Part shown: positions 35,821 to 45,400 of the stretch, piece by piece
Position numbering within the stretch: position 1 is the stretch's first letter
Layout of the letters: each line of letters starts with the position of its first letter
Assembly: GCF_004307995.1 (NCBI RefSeq)
Contig: NZ_SIRE01000015.1
Location: 186,001-250,000 of the forward strand
Direction of reading: 5' to 3'
DNA: 64,000 nucleotides
DNA from: Paenibacillus thalictri
GTDB taxonomy: Bacteria; Bacillota; Bacilli; Paenibacillales; NBRC-103111
Program-made: the position numbers and the translations under genes
The notes under the pieces: generated by a model
Told to the model about the DNA's origin: nothing
The model's database searches: none
The model's input: the letters and a program-made list of their open reading frames with translations, nothing else

Positions 35821-36507
35821 CTATTCCTTTTTCATTTTTGCGCGGATTGCAGCCAGCTCATCCTCTGGACTGAGAGAACTCGCCGTATTTGCCTGTGCAT
35901 CCGATTTTTTCTCCAGTTGTGCAAACAAGCTGTCCAGATCATCTTCTTTTGTTCCGGCCCTCAATTCAGCCAGAGCCTCCGCTTCATTTAACGCTTGATT
36001 GGCCCTTTCCTCCATCTCTCGAAAGGATGCCTGAACCCCTCCACCCGAATTCATCTCTTGCTGCAGCTTCGCAGCGGCCAGTTTCCCTTTAAGCTCTTGC
36101 CGCCGAGTCTCCAGCTGTCCGAGATCCGACATCAGCTTATCCTGCATTTGTTTCATGTTTGCAGCATGGGTGGAAGCAAGATCATATGCCGCCTGTAGCT
36201 CGGTTAACTTCTCGTTTAACTTTGTTTTCTTATCCAAGAACTTCAAAGCATCATCCTCATTGCCCGCTTCCACCGATTTCTCCGCATATCGCTGCAGCTT
36301 CTTGATCTCGGCATTGCACTCATCAAGCTGCGCCTTCGCTCTTCGTTCATCTGCAAGCACGGAAGCCGTTTCGGCTTTTACCTGCCCCAGATCGCTATTC
36401 ATAGTCCGCATATATTCATCAATCGTCTTATCCGGATCATCGTTCCGCTCCAGCAATGAGTTGACATTGACCCTCATAATATCCCTTAGTCTCGATAAAA
36501 TGCCCAT
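35821..36507 (-). CDS. pspA: PspA/IM30 family envelope-stress protein
   Basis: 228 residues, almost entirely helical: an N-terminal amphipathic segment (MGILSRLRDIMRVNVNSLLE) and long coiled-coil helices, as in PspA/Vipp1 ESCRT-III-like proteins that polymerise on damaged membrane. First gene of the pspA-ydjG-ydjH-ydjI operon. In B. subtilis this operon is SigW-dependent; I could not find a clean SigW box (TGAAAC/CGTA) upstream, so regulation here is open. Confidence 0.92.
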   Translation of the reverse strand: MGILSRLRDIMRVNVNSLLERNDDPDKTIDEYMRTMNSDLGQVKAETASVLADERRAKAQLDECNAEIKKLQRYAEKSVEAGNEDDALKFLDKKTKLNEKLTELQAAYDLASTHAANMKQMQDKLMSDLGQLETRRQELKGKLAAAKLQQEMNSGGGVQASFREMEERANQALNEAEALAELRAGTKEDDLDSLFAQLEKKSDAQANTASSLSPEDELAAIRAKMKKE

Positions 36508-36798
36508 AATACGCCACTCCCTTCACAATAGTCCTTCCCTTTAATAATACAATAGTTTTAGGGAAAAGATTTCGTTGAATTATACAGTATGTTATGTTAT
36601 CCAAATATTGGAATATCATTATTTAGTACGTTTTAGTTAATCCCTTAATTTGGATATTTTAATAAATTTAAACAACTCCAGATTTAGCTAGATAGAGTTC
36701 ATCTCCTTCGTCGCCTCCAAAGAAGATAGACTCGTCTTTTAAATAGTGCACTCGCTGCATAAATCAAAGTTATTTTGTCCCACTGTAATGGCAAAAAT

Positions 36799-36890
36799 GG
36801 CACCGACATTATAATCGGTGCCGTTCACACTTTATGGAGAAAAGGAGAGTCAAACCCATATCCGAAGCTAACAACACATAGGGAATGTTT
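36799..36890 (-). pseudogene. Degenerate tmRNA 3'-end fragment with adjacent hairpin
   Basis: After a hairpin GGCACCGA / TCGGTGCC (36799-36822) comes TGGAGAAAAGGAGAGTCAAA at 36835, which matches the minus-strand 3' end of tmRNA seen at 62990 at about 37 of the first 46 positions without gaps, including the T-loop region. It is too diverged to function and is best read as the scar of an old ssrA-targeting insertion. Confidence 0.55.
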
Positions 36891-37022
36891 ATGGCAACCT
36901 CTTTTTTCTAGTTTGAATCGTTACATGCTGCGACAGGTAATGCATTATGTTAGGAAGAGTTGCTTGTTTCTAACGGGATCGGACAAGTTAATGAAAGTCT
37001 TCTTAAACTGGTCATTATCGTT

Positions 37023-37189
37023 TTAACCTTTCATAACAAATGGTTGTTCGAGCTTCCCAGATTGATCTATATCAACATCCAGTTCGGTACAAAATCCATC
37101 GGGTTGCTCTAAGGACGTCAGAAGAGCGCACTGAATATGCTCTAAACTAGTTTCGCCTGTAATTGGATTCTCACCGCTGCGCCTGGTTA
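37023..37189 (-). pseudogene. C-terminal gene fragment, family unknown
   Basis: The minus strand reads TRRSGENPITGETSLEHIQ...LDVDIDQSGKLEQPFVMKG and a stop, with plausible amino acid use but no start codon; the frame is closed by a stop inside the end of the peptidase gene. Probably a leftover 3' end. Confidence 0.4.
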
Positions 37190-38407
37190 CTACTTAGCAG
37201 TCTTGACTCCCTGAATAATAGCCTGTTCCAAAACAACCGCCGCAACGGTCCCCACCGCGGTTACGGCATTATTTCCGACCAATCCGCTGGTGTCGGTACC
37301 CGTAGCCAGACAAAAAATCGTATCGCCGTCGGCTTGAGTGTGCACAGGAGAAATGGCTCTGGCCATGCCGTCGTGAGCGAGTGTGGCCACCCGGCTCGCC
37401 TCCGCCTTGGTCAGTTTAGCCGTGGTAGCCACCACAGCTATGGTCGTATTTCTGCTTCGGCTGTCTGACGGAGGTTCTCCTTCTAAGATTGCCCGGGTCT
37501 GGTTGACGAAAGTGTCGTCCGGCTGCAGCGCTCCGGCAATGATCCGGTCATGTTCCCAGATGTCCCCGACGGCGTTGACGACCGCAATCGCGGCTACCCT
37601 AGGCCCTCCGGGAATTTGCCAGGAGGCCATTCCTACGCCGCCCTTCATCGGCCTGCCGTAGATTTTCCCGACCGTCGCACCTGCACCTGCACCCACGCTG
37701 CCCTCCGCTACCGGCCCCGCATTTGCCGTCTGGCTGGCAGCGTAGCCCATGGCCGCATCAGGCCTGCTGGCGCCTTTGGCATAAATAAGATCAAAGATGA
37801 CTGCCGCGGGCACGGTAGGGAGTACCCCACCTTCCGTCTGAGCTCCGAATCCCCTTTCGGCGAGCCAGTCCATGACCCCCGCTGCTGCCGCCAGACCGAA
37901 GTTGCTGCCGCCCGTGAGAAGCACAGCCTGCACTAACTCCGTCGCCGTTCCGGGATGGAGAGCGTCGGTTTGTTCCGTTCCCGGAAAACCTCCCCTCACA
38001 TCCACACCGGGAACGGCACCTTGTGGGCATAAAACGACGGTACAGCCCGTACGCTTACTTTCATCCTCTGCATGGCCTACCAGAATACCCGGAATGTTGG
38101 TAATCCCGCCGGAGGCTTCTCCCGCCCCGCCGATCAAACTGCCCGGACTCGGTCCGATTGGCCGCTTAAGAATACTTCTGTCGCTCTTGAAGCGAATTTT
38201 TACCCCATGTTTGAATGCGGATAAACACTTGCCAATGAGAAACTGCGATTTTTTCAGTTTTCGAACGGCAAGCTTCTTCTTTCGATGTCGTATCGCATGC
38301 CTTGCTATGCGCAAATTTTGAATAGCCCCATTGATCCGTCGGATGCTTCGTTGTCCCCGATGGTACACGCACGCTCCCCCTTTTTTTAGAAAATGATGAA
38401 AATTCAT
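37190..38407 (-). CDS. P1 (DmpA/S58) family N-terminal-nucleophile peptidase
   Basis: The family core starts near residue 100 (ITNIPGILVGHAED) and runs to the end with the hallmark GGSNFGLAAAAGVMDWL, YGRPMKGGVG and the nucleophile region SRNTTIAVVAT, where precursor self-cleavage normally occurs. Such enzymes remove N-terminal residues or cut beta-peptides. The product is 405 residues, whereas the family is usually 320-380; the first 85 residues are very Arg/Lys-rich and unlike the family. That extension could be a misassigned start, but no better start with a ribosome site is evident, or it may be fused foreign sequence. Confidence 0.85.
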   Translation of the reverse strand: MNFHHFLKKGGACVYHRGQRSIRRINGAIQNLRIARHAIRHRKKKLAVRKLKKSQFLIGKCLSAFKHGVKIRFKSDRSILKRPIGPSPGSLIGGAGEASGGITNIPGILVGHAEDESKRTGCTVVLCPQGAVPGVDVRGGFPGTEQTDALHPGTATELVQAVLLTGGSNFGLAAAAGVMDWLAERGFGAQTEGGVLPTVPAAVIFDLIYAKGASRPDAAMGYAASQTANAGPVAEGSVGAGAGATVGKIYGRPMKGGVGMASWQIPGGPRVAAIAVVNAVGDIWEHDRIIAGALQPDDTFVNQTRAILEGEPPSDSRSRNTTIAVVATTAKLTKAEASRVATLAHDGMARAISPVHTQADGDTIFCLATGTDTSGLVGNNAVTAVGTVAAVVLEQAIIQGVKTAK

Positions 38408-39143
38408 CTTAGTTCAGCGCTCCGTCGAATCTGACGACGATTAATCGATGACCAAGCGCCGCATATCAAACGCTTACCTTCATATTCTCGAATACGAATA
38501 AAACGAGATGTCGCACCGCATGGAGGCCGTTCGGGTAAACCGCCTCGCATTTGAACTGGCGGCAAGCCGGGCTCCGCGCATGTTTTCCAAACGCTCAAGA
38601 CATTTGGTGTGGACAGTACTAGACGTAGGCAACGGAAAAAGTCGCCCAGCCGAGGTCACCTCGCCGGAATGAGCCCCAACGACGCCCTTAAACCCCGTTC
38701 GTACGGCTCAGGCGGTACAGGCGATTCGTTGAAGAAAATCTCACCCTTTGCTTCGAAACCGTCCACATTAAAGGCCAGGGGCGCTTAAGCTCGTCACCGC
38801 TTAGGGATGAGGGTTCTATCTTTGCTGAAAACGGAAGTTTTACCCAGAACCGATCAATCCGGTGGTGTTCGGGATTCAGAGCAATCGTATTTTCTTTGCA
38901 TAGGTTATTACCCTCCTAACACTATGTTTATGAGCTGTGGGGAAATGTTCCTGTATGAACACACAGGGCATATTCACTAATTCCATTCCAGCGGAGGAGC
39001 CTGTTTTCGAAACAATAAAAAACCTTCATGAATTCTGAAGGGTATCGCTCATTTTTAAAAAAACGAGCTCAATTCATCTATGCAGCCATCAGTACTAAAA
39101 CGCTCCATCCTACCATCCTCACGAACAACCAGAGTACTGCTCC
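38408..39143. other. Degraded DNA without an intact gene
   Basis: GC-rich and broken in all frames. A 64-codon minus frame (38404-38598) exists but has no recognisable family. It may contain old transposase sequence; I cannot support a name. Confidence 0.45.
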
Positions 39144-39189
39144 AAAAAAAATCCCTTCCAGCATCTTGAATATCCTGCTGGGAAGGGAT
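39144..39189 (-). terminator. Terminator of the kinase / SLH-fusion operon
   Basis: Thirteen-base arms ATCCCTTCCAGCA / TGCTGGGAAGGGAT with a T run on the minus-strand side (AAAAAAA at 39144-39150). Confidence 0.8.
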
Positions 39190-39228
39190 GATGAGTCATA
39201 TTTCAATTGCTCGGAGGATATTCTCCAC

Positions 39229-39738
39229 TTAAATCAGACCAGAATATTGCAGCAGTCTCTGAATAATTGTTGCAACTTCGGCTCTGGTCATGCAATCCTT
39301 CAGTGCGAGCTCAGTAGTGCTTCTTCCTGATACAACGCCAGCTTGCACACTATCCGCAACGCTAGTTTGCGCCCATACAGATACTTCTGCCGCGTCTCTA
39401 AACGGAAGAAGCGCTTCATCCGCCAATTGAACCGGCAGCTTGGCTTTCAGTCCAGTGATCTTCATCGCTTTGGAGAGGATAACCATCGCCTGTTCCCGCG
39501 TGACCTTGTCCATCGGACGGAATGTACCGTCTTCAAAGCCCTCGATTAAGTGGTACGCATACGCAGTGTTGATCGCGCTGTTATACCAATCCGCCGTCTT
39601 CACATCCGTGAATGACGTTACTCCATTCTCAAGTTTGAGTCCCAATAAGCGCACACCTTCAATTTGGGACAACAACCGCTTCAGGATAATTAACATAGCC
39701 TTCTCATCATCAACCAATATCACTCTCAATACTCTCAC
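39229..39738 (-). CDS. Chimera: truncated response-regulator N-terminus fused to SLH repeats
   Basis: 169 residues. Residues 1-33 (MRVLRVILVDDEKAMLIILK...) are the first beta-alpha unit of a response-regulator receiver domain with the acidic DD pair, but the phospho-acceptor Asp and the rest are absent. From about residue 40 the protein switches to SLH sequence: FTDVKTADWYNSAINTAY, then GFEDGTFRPMDKVTREQAM and a second unit ending in TRAEVATIIQRLL. There is no signal peptide, so the SLH part cannot be exported in the normal way. It lies 24 bases after the sensor kinase gene, exactly where a cognate response regulator should be. Best read as an in-frame deletion or recombination product. Confidence 0.8.
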   Translation of the reverse strand: MRVLRVILVDDEKAMLIILKRLLSQIEGVRLLGLKLENGVTSFTDVKTADWYNSAINTAYAYHLIEGFEDGTFRPMDKVTREQAMVILSKAMKITGLKAKLPVQLADEALLPFRDAAEVSVWAQTSVADSVQAGVVSGRSTTELALKDCMTRAEVATIIQRLLQYSGLI

Positions 39739-39762
39739 CCTAACCAGTAAGCACCGAGCGAA

Positions 39763-41505
39763 TTATGAAATAACCCGTGGCAATGAAAAATAAAACATGC
39801 TTCCTTCCCCCGGGGCGCTGTTCACCCCTATTTCTCCTCCGCTTCTCTGCACAAGCTCCTTGCACACGAGCAGACCGATTCCGGTTCCGCGTTCCCCTAA
39901 GGTTCCTGAGAATGACCCCACAGGAGCGCCTCCGAACAGCAGCTTCATTCTTTCCGGTCCGATTCCGACCCCGTTGTCTCTGACCGTAACGACGACTTTT
40001 TCATCCGTTTCTTCCGCATCAACGCATACAACACCGCCGGGTTTTGTATACTTGACGGCGTTAGAGAGCAGATTGCGTAAGATCAAACTAACCGCCTCTC
40101 TGTCCGTACACACCTGAATATTGTCCCGAACCTCATTGCGGATACGGATATGCTTGACTTCGCTTTTGCTTTGCAACAGCTTGGCGGCTTCCTGCACAAC
40201 AGAAGACAGGACGATTGAACGCGCATGAAGGGTCATCCCGCCTCTTTGGCTGCGGGCCCATTCCAGCAAATTTTCCACCATCGCATACGCGTTCGTCACC
40301 TTCTCCTTGACGGCGTCAAATACTTCGCCGCTCTCCTCGCTTAGCCGAGGCCTTTCTTCTTCCAGCATTTCCGTCAAATTCAGCAATACGGCCAGCGGAT
40401 CACGTATGTCATGGGAAACGATGGCGAACAGCTCGTCCTTGAGGCGATTCAATTGCTCCATCTGCTCATAGCGCCTGCGATTCTCCGTGATGTCCGACAT
40501 TACGGATACCGTGCCCAGCTTCCTCTTGCTGGCGGAATGCAAGGGGACAACCTTGACCGTATAAACTCTACTCTGTTCCTTCTCGCCGATTTCAATTTCA
40601 AGCTCGTCCTGCTGCATGCGTTCGCAAGCGTTTCGCCACTGCGGCCATGGAGCAAGGAGCTTTTCGATGCTCCTCCCGGCCAATTCGGCTGAGCTTACAG
40701 CCCTCCCGGCGAACAATCGGCGAGCCGACGCATTGCTGTCGATCACCGCGCCTGTTTCATCTGCTACGAGAACCCCGTCCAGCATCATTTCGACGACTTG
40801 GTCCTTGGCAATGGGAAGGGTCTTTAACAGCTTGTACTTAAAAATCGCCAAAAACAGGCACAGACCCATGATTCCGTTGATAACTGCAGTATACAGGCCC
40901 CATAATATTGGCGGCAACGGATTGACCAGCCCTACAATAACCCACAATATGGGAAGCGTTACGGATAGCCAAATCCATACCATTTGCTTGCGCGCCAGCG
41001 AACCGGATCTCCCGGAGTAGACGCCCAAATAACATAACGCTGCAAACAACGCCATAAAACCGAATATATTCAAACATACGGATAATCCCGTACTGGAAAA
41101 TGTCAGCACGTCTTCCTGCAGCTTGATGTCATAGCGGAGCAGATGATGGTACGAGTCCGTCCATATGAGCGACACCCATAAGGCGAAATATATTAGAATT
41201 GCAAATATTTTACTCGATCTCAACAACCGCTGCTGGCCAACGTATTCCAACACAAAAAACAGAAAATACGGAATTGTGAAAATGTGGGCCGATTGATTGA
41301 AGTTAAACCAATACAGTTTTTCCGTTAATGTATCGCTAATCCTCTCGAAAATGGACCCGCACGAATTTAAAGAGTCAAACAGCATAACCCATGCCAAATA
41401 ACGAGCTCCATGCTCGCGTCTGTTCTCATAGGCATAGATTCCGATAAATACCGTAATCACGGTCGAAATCGCCATTACCACCAGATCAATGGTCAAATAG
41501 GTCAT
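39763..41505 (-). CDS. Sensor histidine kinase with 7TM N-terminal domain
   Basis: 580 residues. Seven hydrophobic helices (about 5-225) form a 7TM histidine-kinase sensor module, followed by a PAS domain (about 232-340, VADETGAVIDSNASARR), a HisKA domain with IVSHDIRDP (phosphorylated H365) and a HATPase domain with N box (LRNLLSNAVKYT), G1 box (VRDNGVGIG) and G2 box (GTGIGLLVCKEL). It should autophosphorylate in response to a membrane or intracellular signal. Its expected partner regulator is the broken gene directly downstream, so the pathway is probably orphaned. Confidence 0.93.
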   Translation of the reverse strand: MTYLTIDLVVMAISTVITVFIGIYAYENRREHGARYLAWVMLFDSLNSCGSIFERISDTLTEKLYWFNFNQSAHIFTIPYFLFFVLEYVGQQRLLRSSKIFAILIYFALWVSLIWTDSYHHLLRYDIKLQEDVLTFSSTGLSVCLNIFGFMALFAALCYLGVYSGRSGSLARKQMVWIWLSVTLPILWVIVGLVNPLPPILWGLYTAVINGIMGLCLFLAIFKYKLLKTLPIAKDQVVEMMLDGVLVADETGAVIDSNASARRLFAGRAVSSAELAGRSIEKLLAPWPQWRNACERMQQDELEIEIGEKEQSRVYTVKVVPLHSASKRKLGTVSVMSDITENRRRYEQMEQLNRLKDELFAIVSHDIRDPLAVLLNLTEMLEEERPRLSEESGEVFDAVKEKVTNAYAMVENLLEWARSQRGGMTLHARSIVLSSVVQEAAKLLQSKSEVKHIRIRNEVRDNIQVCTDREAVSLILRNLLSNAVKYTKPGGVVCVDAEETDEKVVVTVRDNGVGIGPERMKLLFGGAPVGSFSGTLGERGTGIGLLVCKELVQRSGGEIGVNSAPGEGSMFYFSLPRVIS

Positions 41506-42393
41506 AACCGGGGCCTTCTCCCGACATCAGTATTACTGTTTGTTATAATACTAGAGTTTATAAGTTTTGAGCGGAGCTCAAGAGGGCTAGTATTGCAAGA
41601 AAGCTATCGCTAAAACACGAATGTACTTCTTCGAAAGCGCTTCGATCAGGAGCTTTTCTCATTATTCTAGCATAAGTCAGAAGTATTGCACATACGGTGA
41701 CATAGAGGCTGTCAATCAACTGTAAATTAACATACGAAACTTAATTGGATTTTCGCTGTTTTGGAGCAGACGTGGTGCCGAGCGTATTGTTACGCAGTTT
41801 GAAGAGGAGAGATACTGTTTACCTGAATCCGTGGCCTTTGCTTGTTAAAAAGGTATAGGGAGTATAAGGAAAATTCCGCATGCAAAATAGAAAGATTAAG
41901 AAAACATGCAACTGCAAAAAAACCTCTAGTTCCTGCGCTACACAATACCTTGACGCTGCTGCAGAAACCCCTGAATGGAAAACAATTCTATTTAAGGAAT
42001 CAGATGGATTAATCCGGAAGGTGCACCGCCCGCCGAGGTCAGAATTTACAGCCGCCGCCAGGATCAACCATATCGTCGCGGTAGGCTCAACCGGCGCGAA
42101 CTTCATTTATTCAATAGCTTTTCGCGTCCCCTCATAAACTGCCGCACGCCCCTCTTCGAAAACAGGAATAACGTTCAGCCTTTAACCACGTCAACGAGAT
42201 CAGCCATTTTGCCCTTATCCATCGAATACGACTTTGTTATTCAGCACAGTCCCAAGCTTTGGGCAGCGTGTGGGGCTGGTTACTTTTCGTTTTTTGCAGC
42301 ATAACCCTTCTCCAGGATTTGGCGGCCGCATCGCATTCTTACCAATCCGGTGCTGAAACGCTTTTCGATGTTGATATGCATGTTGTCCAACTT
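41506..42393. other. Long stretch without an intact gene
   Basis: About 890 bases upstream of the kinase and downstream of the giant surface-protein gene. Open frames on both strands at 41.8-42.1 kb overlap each other and lack ribosome sites and recognisable families. I see no RNA gene. Confidence 0.5.
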
Positions 42394-42434
42394 CAAAAAC
42401 AAGGCTGCTTTGAATTTGACTTCAAAGCAGCCCT
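42394..42434 (-). terminator. Terminator of the giant surface-protein gene
   Basis: Arms AAGGCTGCTTTGAA / TTCAAAGCAGCCCT with a 6-base loop; the minus-strand transcript continues into TTGTTTTTG. Confidence 0.8.
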
Positions 42435-42447
42435 GCAACAATTTCAT

Positions 42448-45400
42448 TTACTTGCTCTTTTGCGCCAGCATCTTCAGCAGAACCGAAACCGCCTCTGCCC
42501 TCGTAGTCTTAGCTACAGGAGCAAATTCGTCGGCGCCTTTGCCTTCGATAATGCCAAGCGTTTTCAGGGTCGCCACTGCGCCCTTCGACCATGCTGGAAT
42601 GTCCTTGTCGTCCGCGAAGCCTGTTGCCGTTGTCACTTCAACGGACTGTCCCAGCGACTTGGCGATCATCACGGCCATCTCCGGGCGAGTAATTTCGGCA
42701 TCCGGACGGAAAGTGCTGTCCTCATAACCTGTAATGATGCCTGCATGTACCGCCTGTGCAACGGACTTCTGTGCCCAAGAGCCGATCTTCGCCGTATCCG
42801 TGAACGTCAGCGTTTCTGCGTTTCCTTGCGGCTTCAGCACATTCATCAGCATAACTGCAAATTCCGCGCGCGTCACGGTATGATCCGGCATGAAGGTGCC
42901 GTCCGGATAGCCGCTGACGATGCCCATGCTTACCGCTTGCTTAATATTGGCCTCTGCCCAGTGTCCCTGGATATCGCTAAAATTCGTTACGTTTGTTTGC
43001 AGTCCAGGCTTCTCCTCGGTTTTCGCTTTGTCCGAGGCCAGCACGGCAAATTTGGTGAAATGGCTCACCGAGCCGGATGCCGTTCCCTTCGCTTCGTCGA
43101 CTTTCAGGTTATCCAGCTGCACCCACTTGCGGGTTTGCTCGTTCAACCAATATACACCTGCTGTCGACTTCGTAAAGTCTATCTTCATCTTGTCAAAAGG
43201 CAGCGTAATGACGACCGGTTTGCTAAAATCCCCATCCATGTCTTTTTTGATCTCGTACACCTCGCTTGCCAGCTGCAAAGCGCTCTCTAGGACGGGCAGG
43301 CTTGAGGTATCGCTTACTTGATTTATCGTCATTGTAAAGCTGCTCGCCATCGCTCCGGCCGGCACCTCAATGGTGACTCCGTTCAGCGTTGCCGTACCGC
43401 CAGTGGCGGCCGCAATCGTTGCAGAGTTGGTTGCGGCGCCACCATGACCGCCCGATGTGCCTGTGCTTCCTGTGCTCGTAGAAGCGACTTTCGTGTAGCC
43501 GGCGAACTGGGTAAAGTGCTTCGTCCAAATGACAAGGTCATTGCCCACCGTAATGACTGCGTCTCCGCCGGCAGCAATTTCGTTATCTGCCGCTGTCTGA
43601 GTATCTGCCGTAATCGTCCCCGTAATTGGCGTAAATACGCCATTTCGCACATAGCCGGCTGACTTGCCCCCTTGGTCCGGGACTAACAGACGCACCGCCT
43701 TGTCGAACGTTAAGGGGATATCTGCCGCTCCGACTTCAATAACGAAGCTAACGCTGCCGCCACTAACCGTTACGCTGCTGGCACTTTGCACCTGCGGCAT
43801 CTTAATTCTGCCATTCCAGTTGGCGGGAGCTGTGATGGTTGTGCCGGAAGGTATCGATACGCCCACATTCCCCAGCGAGGTAGCCGCCTGCACTTCCATT
43901 AATGGCAGCGTCGCTTCCATCGTCGACCCTACTATTGTCGTTGCGACACTCACCTCGACATTAGTTGCGCCCGAAGGAACAGTAATGCTGACCGGTTCCG
44001 TCGTCACCTGGATCGGAGTGCCAGAGCTGGCGTTGATGACTGCAGCTCTAGTCACGTTTACGGTGTACGTCTGCGTGGTTATTCCGTCTTGCGCCGTCAC
44101 GGACACGGTAATCGGATTGCTGCCCACATTGAGAGCCACCGCGCTCGACGCCTGCCCGCTCGCCACAGTTGTTCCGTTCACCGTTATTACGGCGCTGCTG
44201 TCGGCGGAGCTCGGCGTTACCTTAACGCTGCTTATGCTGTTCCCAACGCTTGCAGTATAGCTCGTTATGCCCTCGGCAAATGCCGGGCTTAATGTGCCGC
44301 TCGAAAGCGCCAATCCGCTCAATTTTGCATTGCTGGATGCGACCGGTGTTGCAGCTGCCGGCTTCGCACTGACTTCGTTGGAGTAGCCGCTGGTTCCTTC
44401 TGTGCTGTTCGCCTTTACCGCAAAGTAATAGGTCATCCCGTTTGTCAGGCCTGTTGCCGTATAGCTATAAGTCGCACCGCTCACTGTCGCGATGGGGGTT
44501 GAGCCATAGGCACCGGAAGCCGTCCCCGCATAGACATTGTAGGTGACAGTTCCTTGTACACCGTTCCAAGCTAACGCAACTTGCCCGTTCCCGGCGTTTG
44601 CTGCAAGCCCCGTAGGCGCCGCCGTGGGTCCGGAAGGCGAAGCCGTATTGACGGTGACCTTGGCTACTCGGCTTGCTGCTGCTGCTGTCTTACTGCCTGT
44701 CGCGCTGCTGTCGGTGTTCGTCACCACGACGTAGTAGTACGTCGTTCCTGTAACTGTGGTCGGTGCTGCATAGGACGCGCCCGTTGCCCCGTTAATCGGC
44801 GTCCCGCCAATGGCGCTGTTCGTCGCGCTGCTGTACCACTGGTTGCTCAGCGCGGCTCCTCCGCTGGCCGATACGGTCAGGGTAGCGCTGCCTCCTACAT
44901 TTACTGTTTGATCCGCTGGCTGCGTATCAATGCTCGGCACTGCGGCGCTGGTCAGCGCGTTTACAGTCACCGTGCTTGTCGCCGACTTGCTTCCGTCTGC
45001 CGTCGTCACGAGAATCGTCGCCGTTCCGGCCGCTACCGGCGTGACCACGCCGCTGCTGTCCACCGTCGCTGCCGATGTATTGCTGCTCTCCCATGTTACA
45101 TTTTTGTTCGTTGCATTGCTCGGCAATACGGTCGCGGTCAGCGCAGCTGTGCCACCTCCCACCGTCAGTGTCAGTGCATTCTTATCCAGCGTCACTCCCG
45201 TCACCGGTACCGTCGCCCACTTCGCATACAGCGTCGTATCTCCGGTAACTGCGCTGTTGAAGTCAAACGCTGTCGCCAAACCGCTCTCACTGTACCAGCC
45301 GCCAAAGGTGTACCCGCTCTTCGTTGGCGCGGCCGGTTCGCTCGCATACGTGTTGTAGGTTACCGTCTGGCTCGTTACCACCGATCCCCCATTACTGGTG

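Noticed and set aside
41819..42137. Overlapping open frames on both strands between the kinase and the surface-protein gene
   Set aside because: Neither has a ribosome site or known domain; composition is not convincing on either strand.
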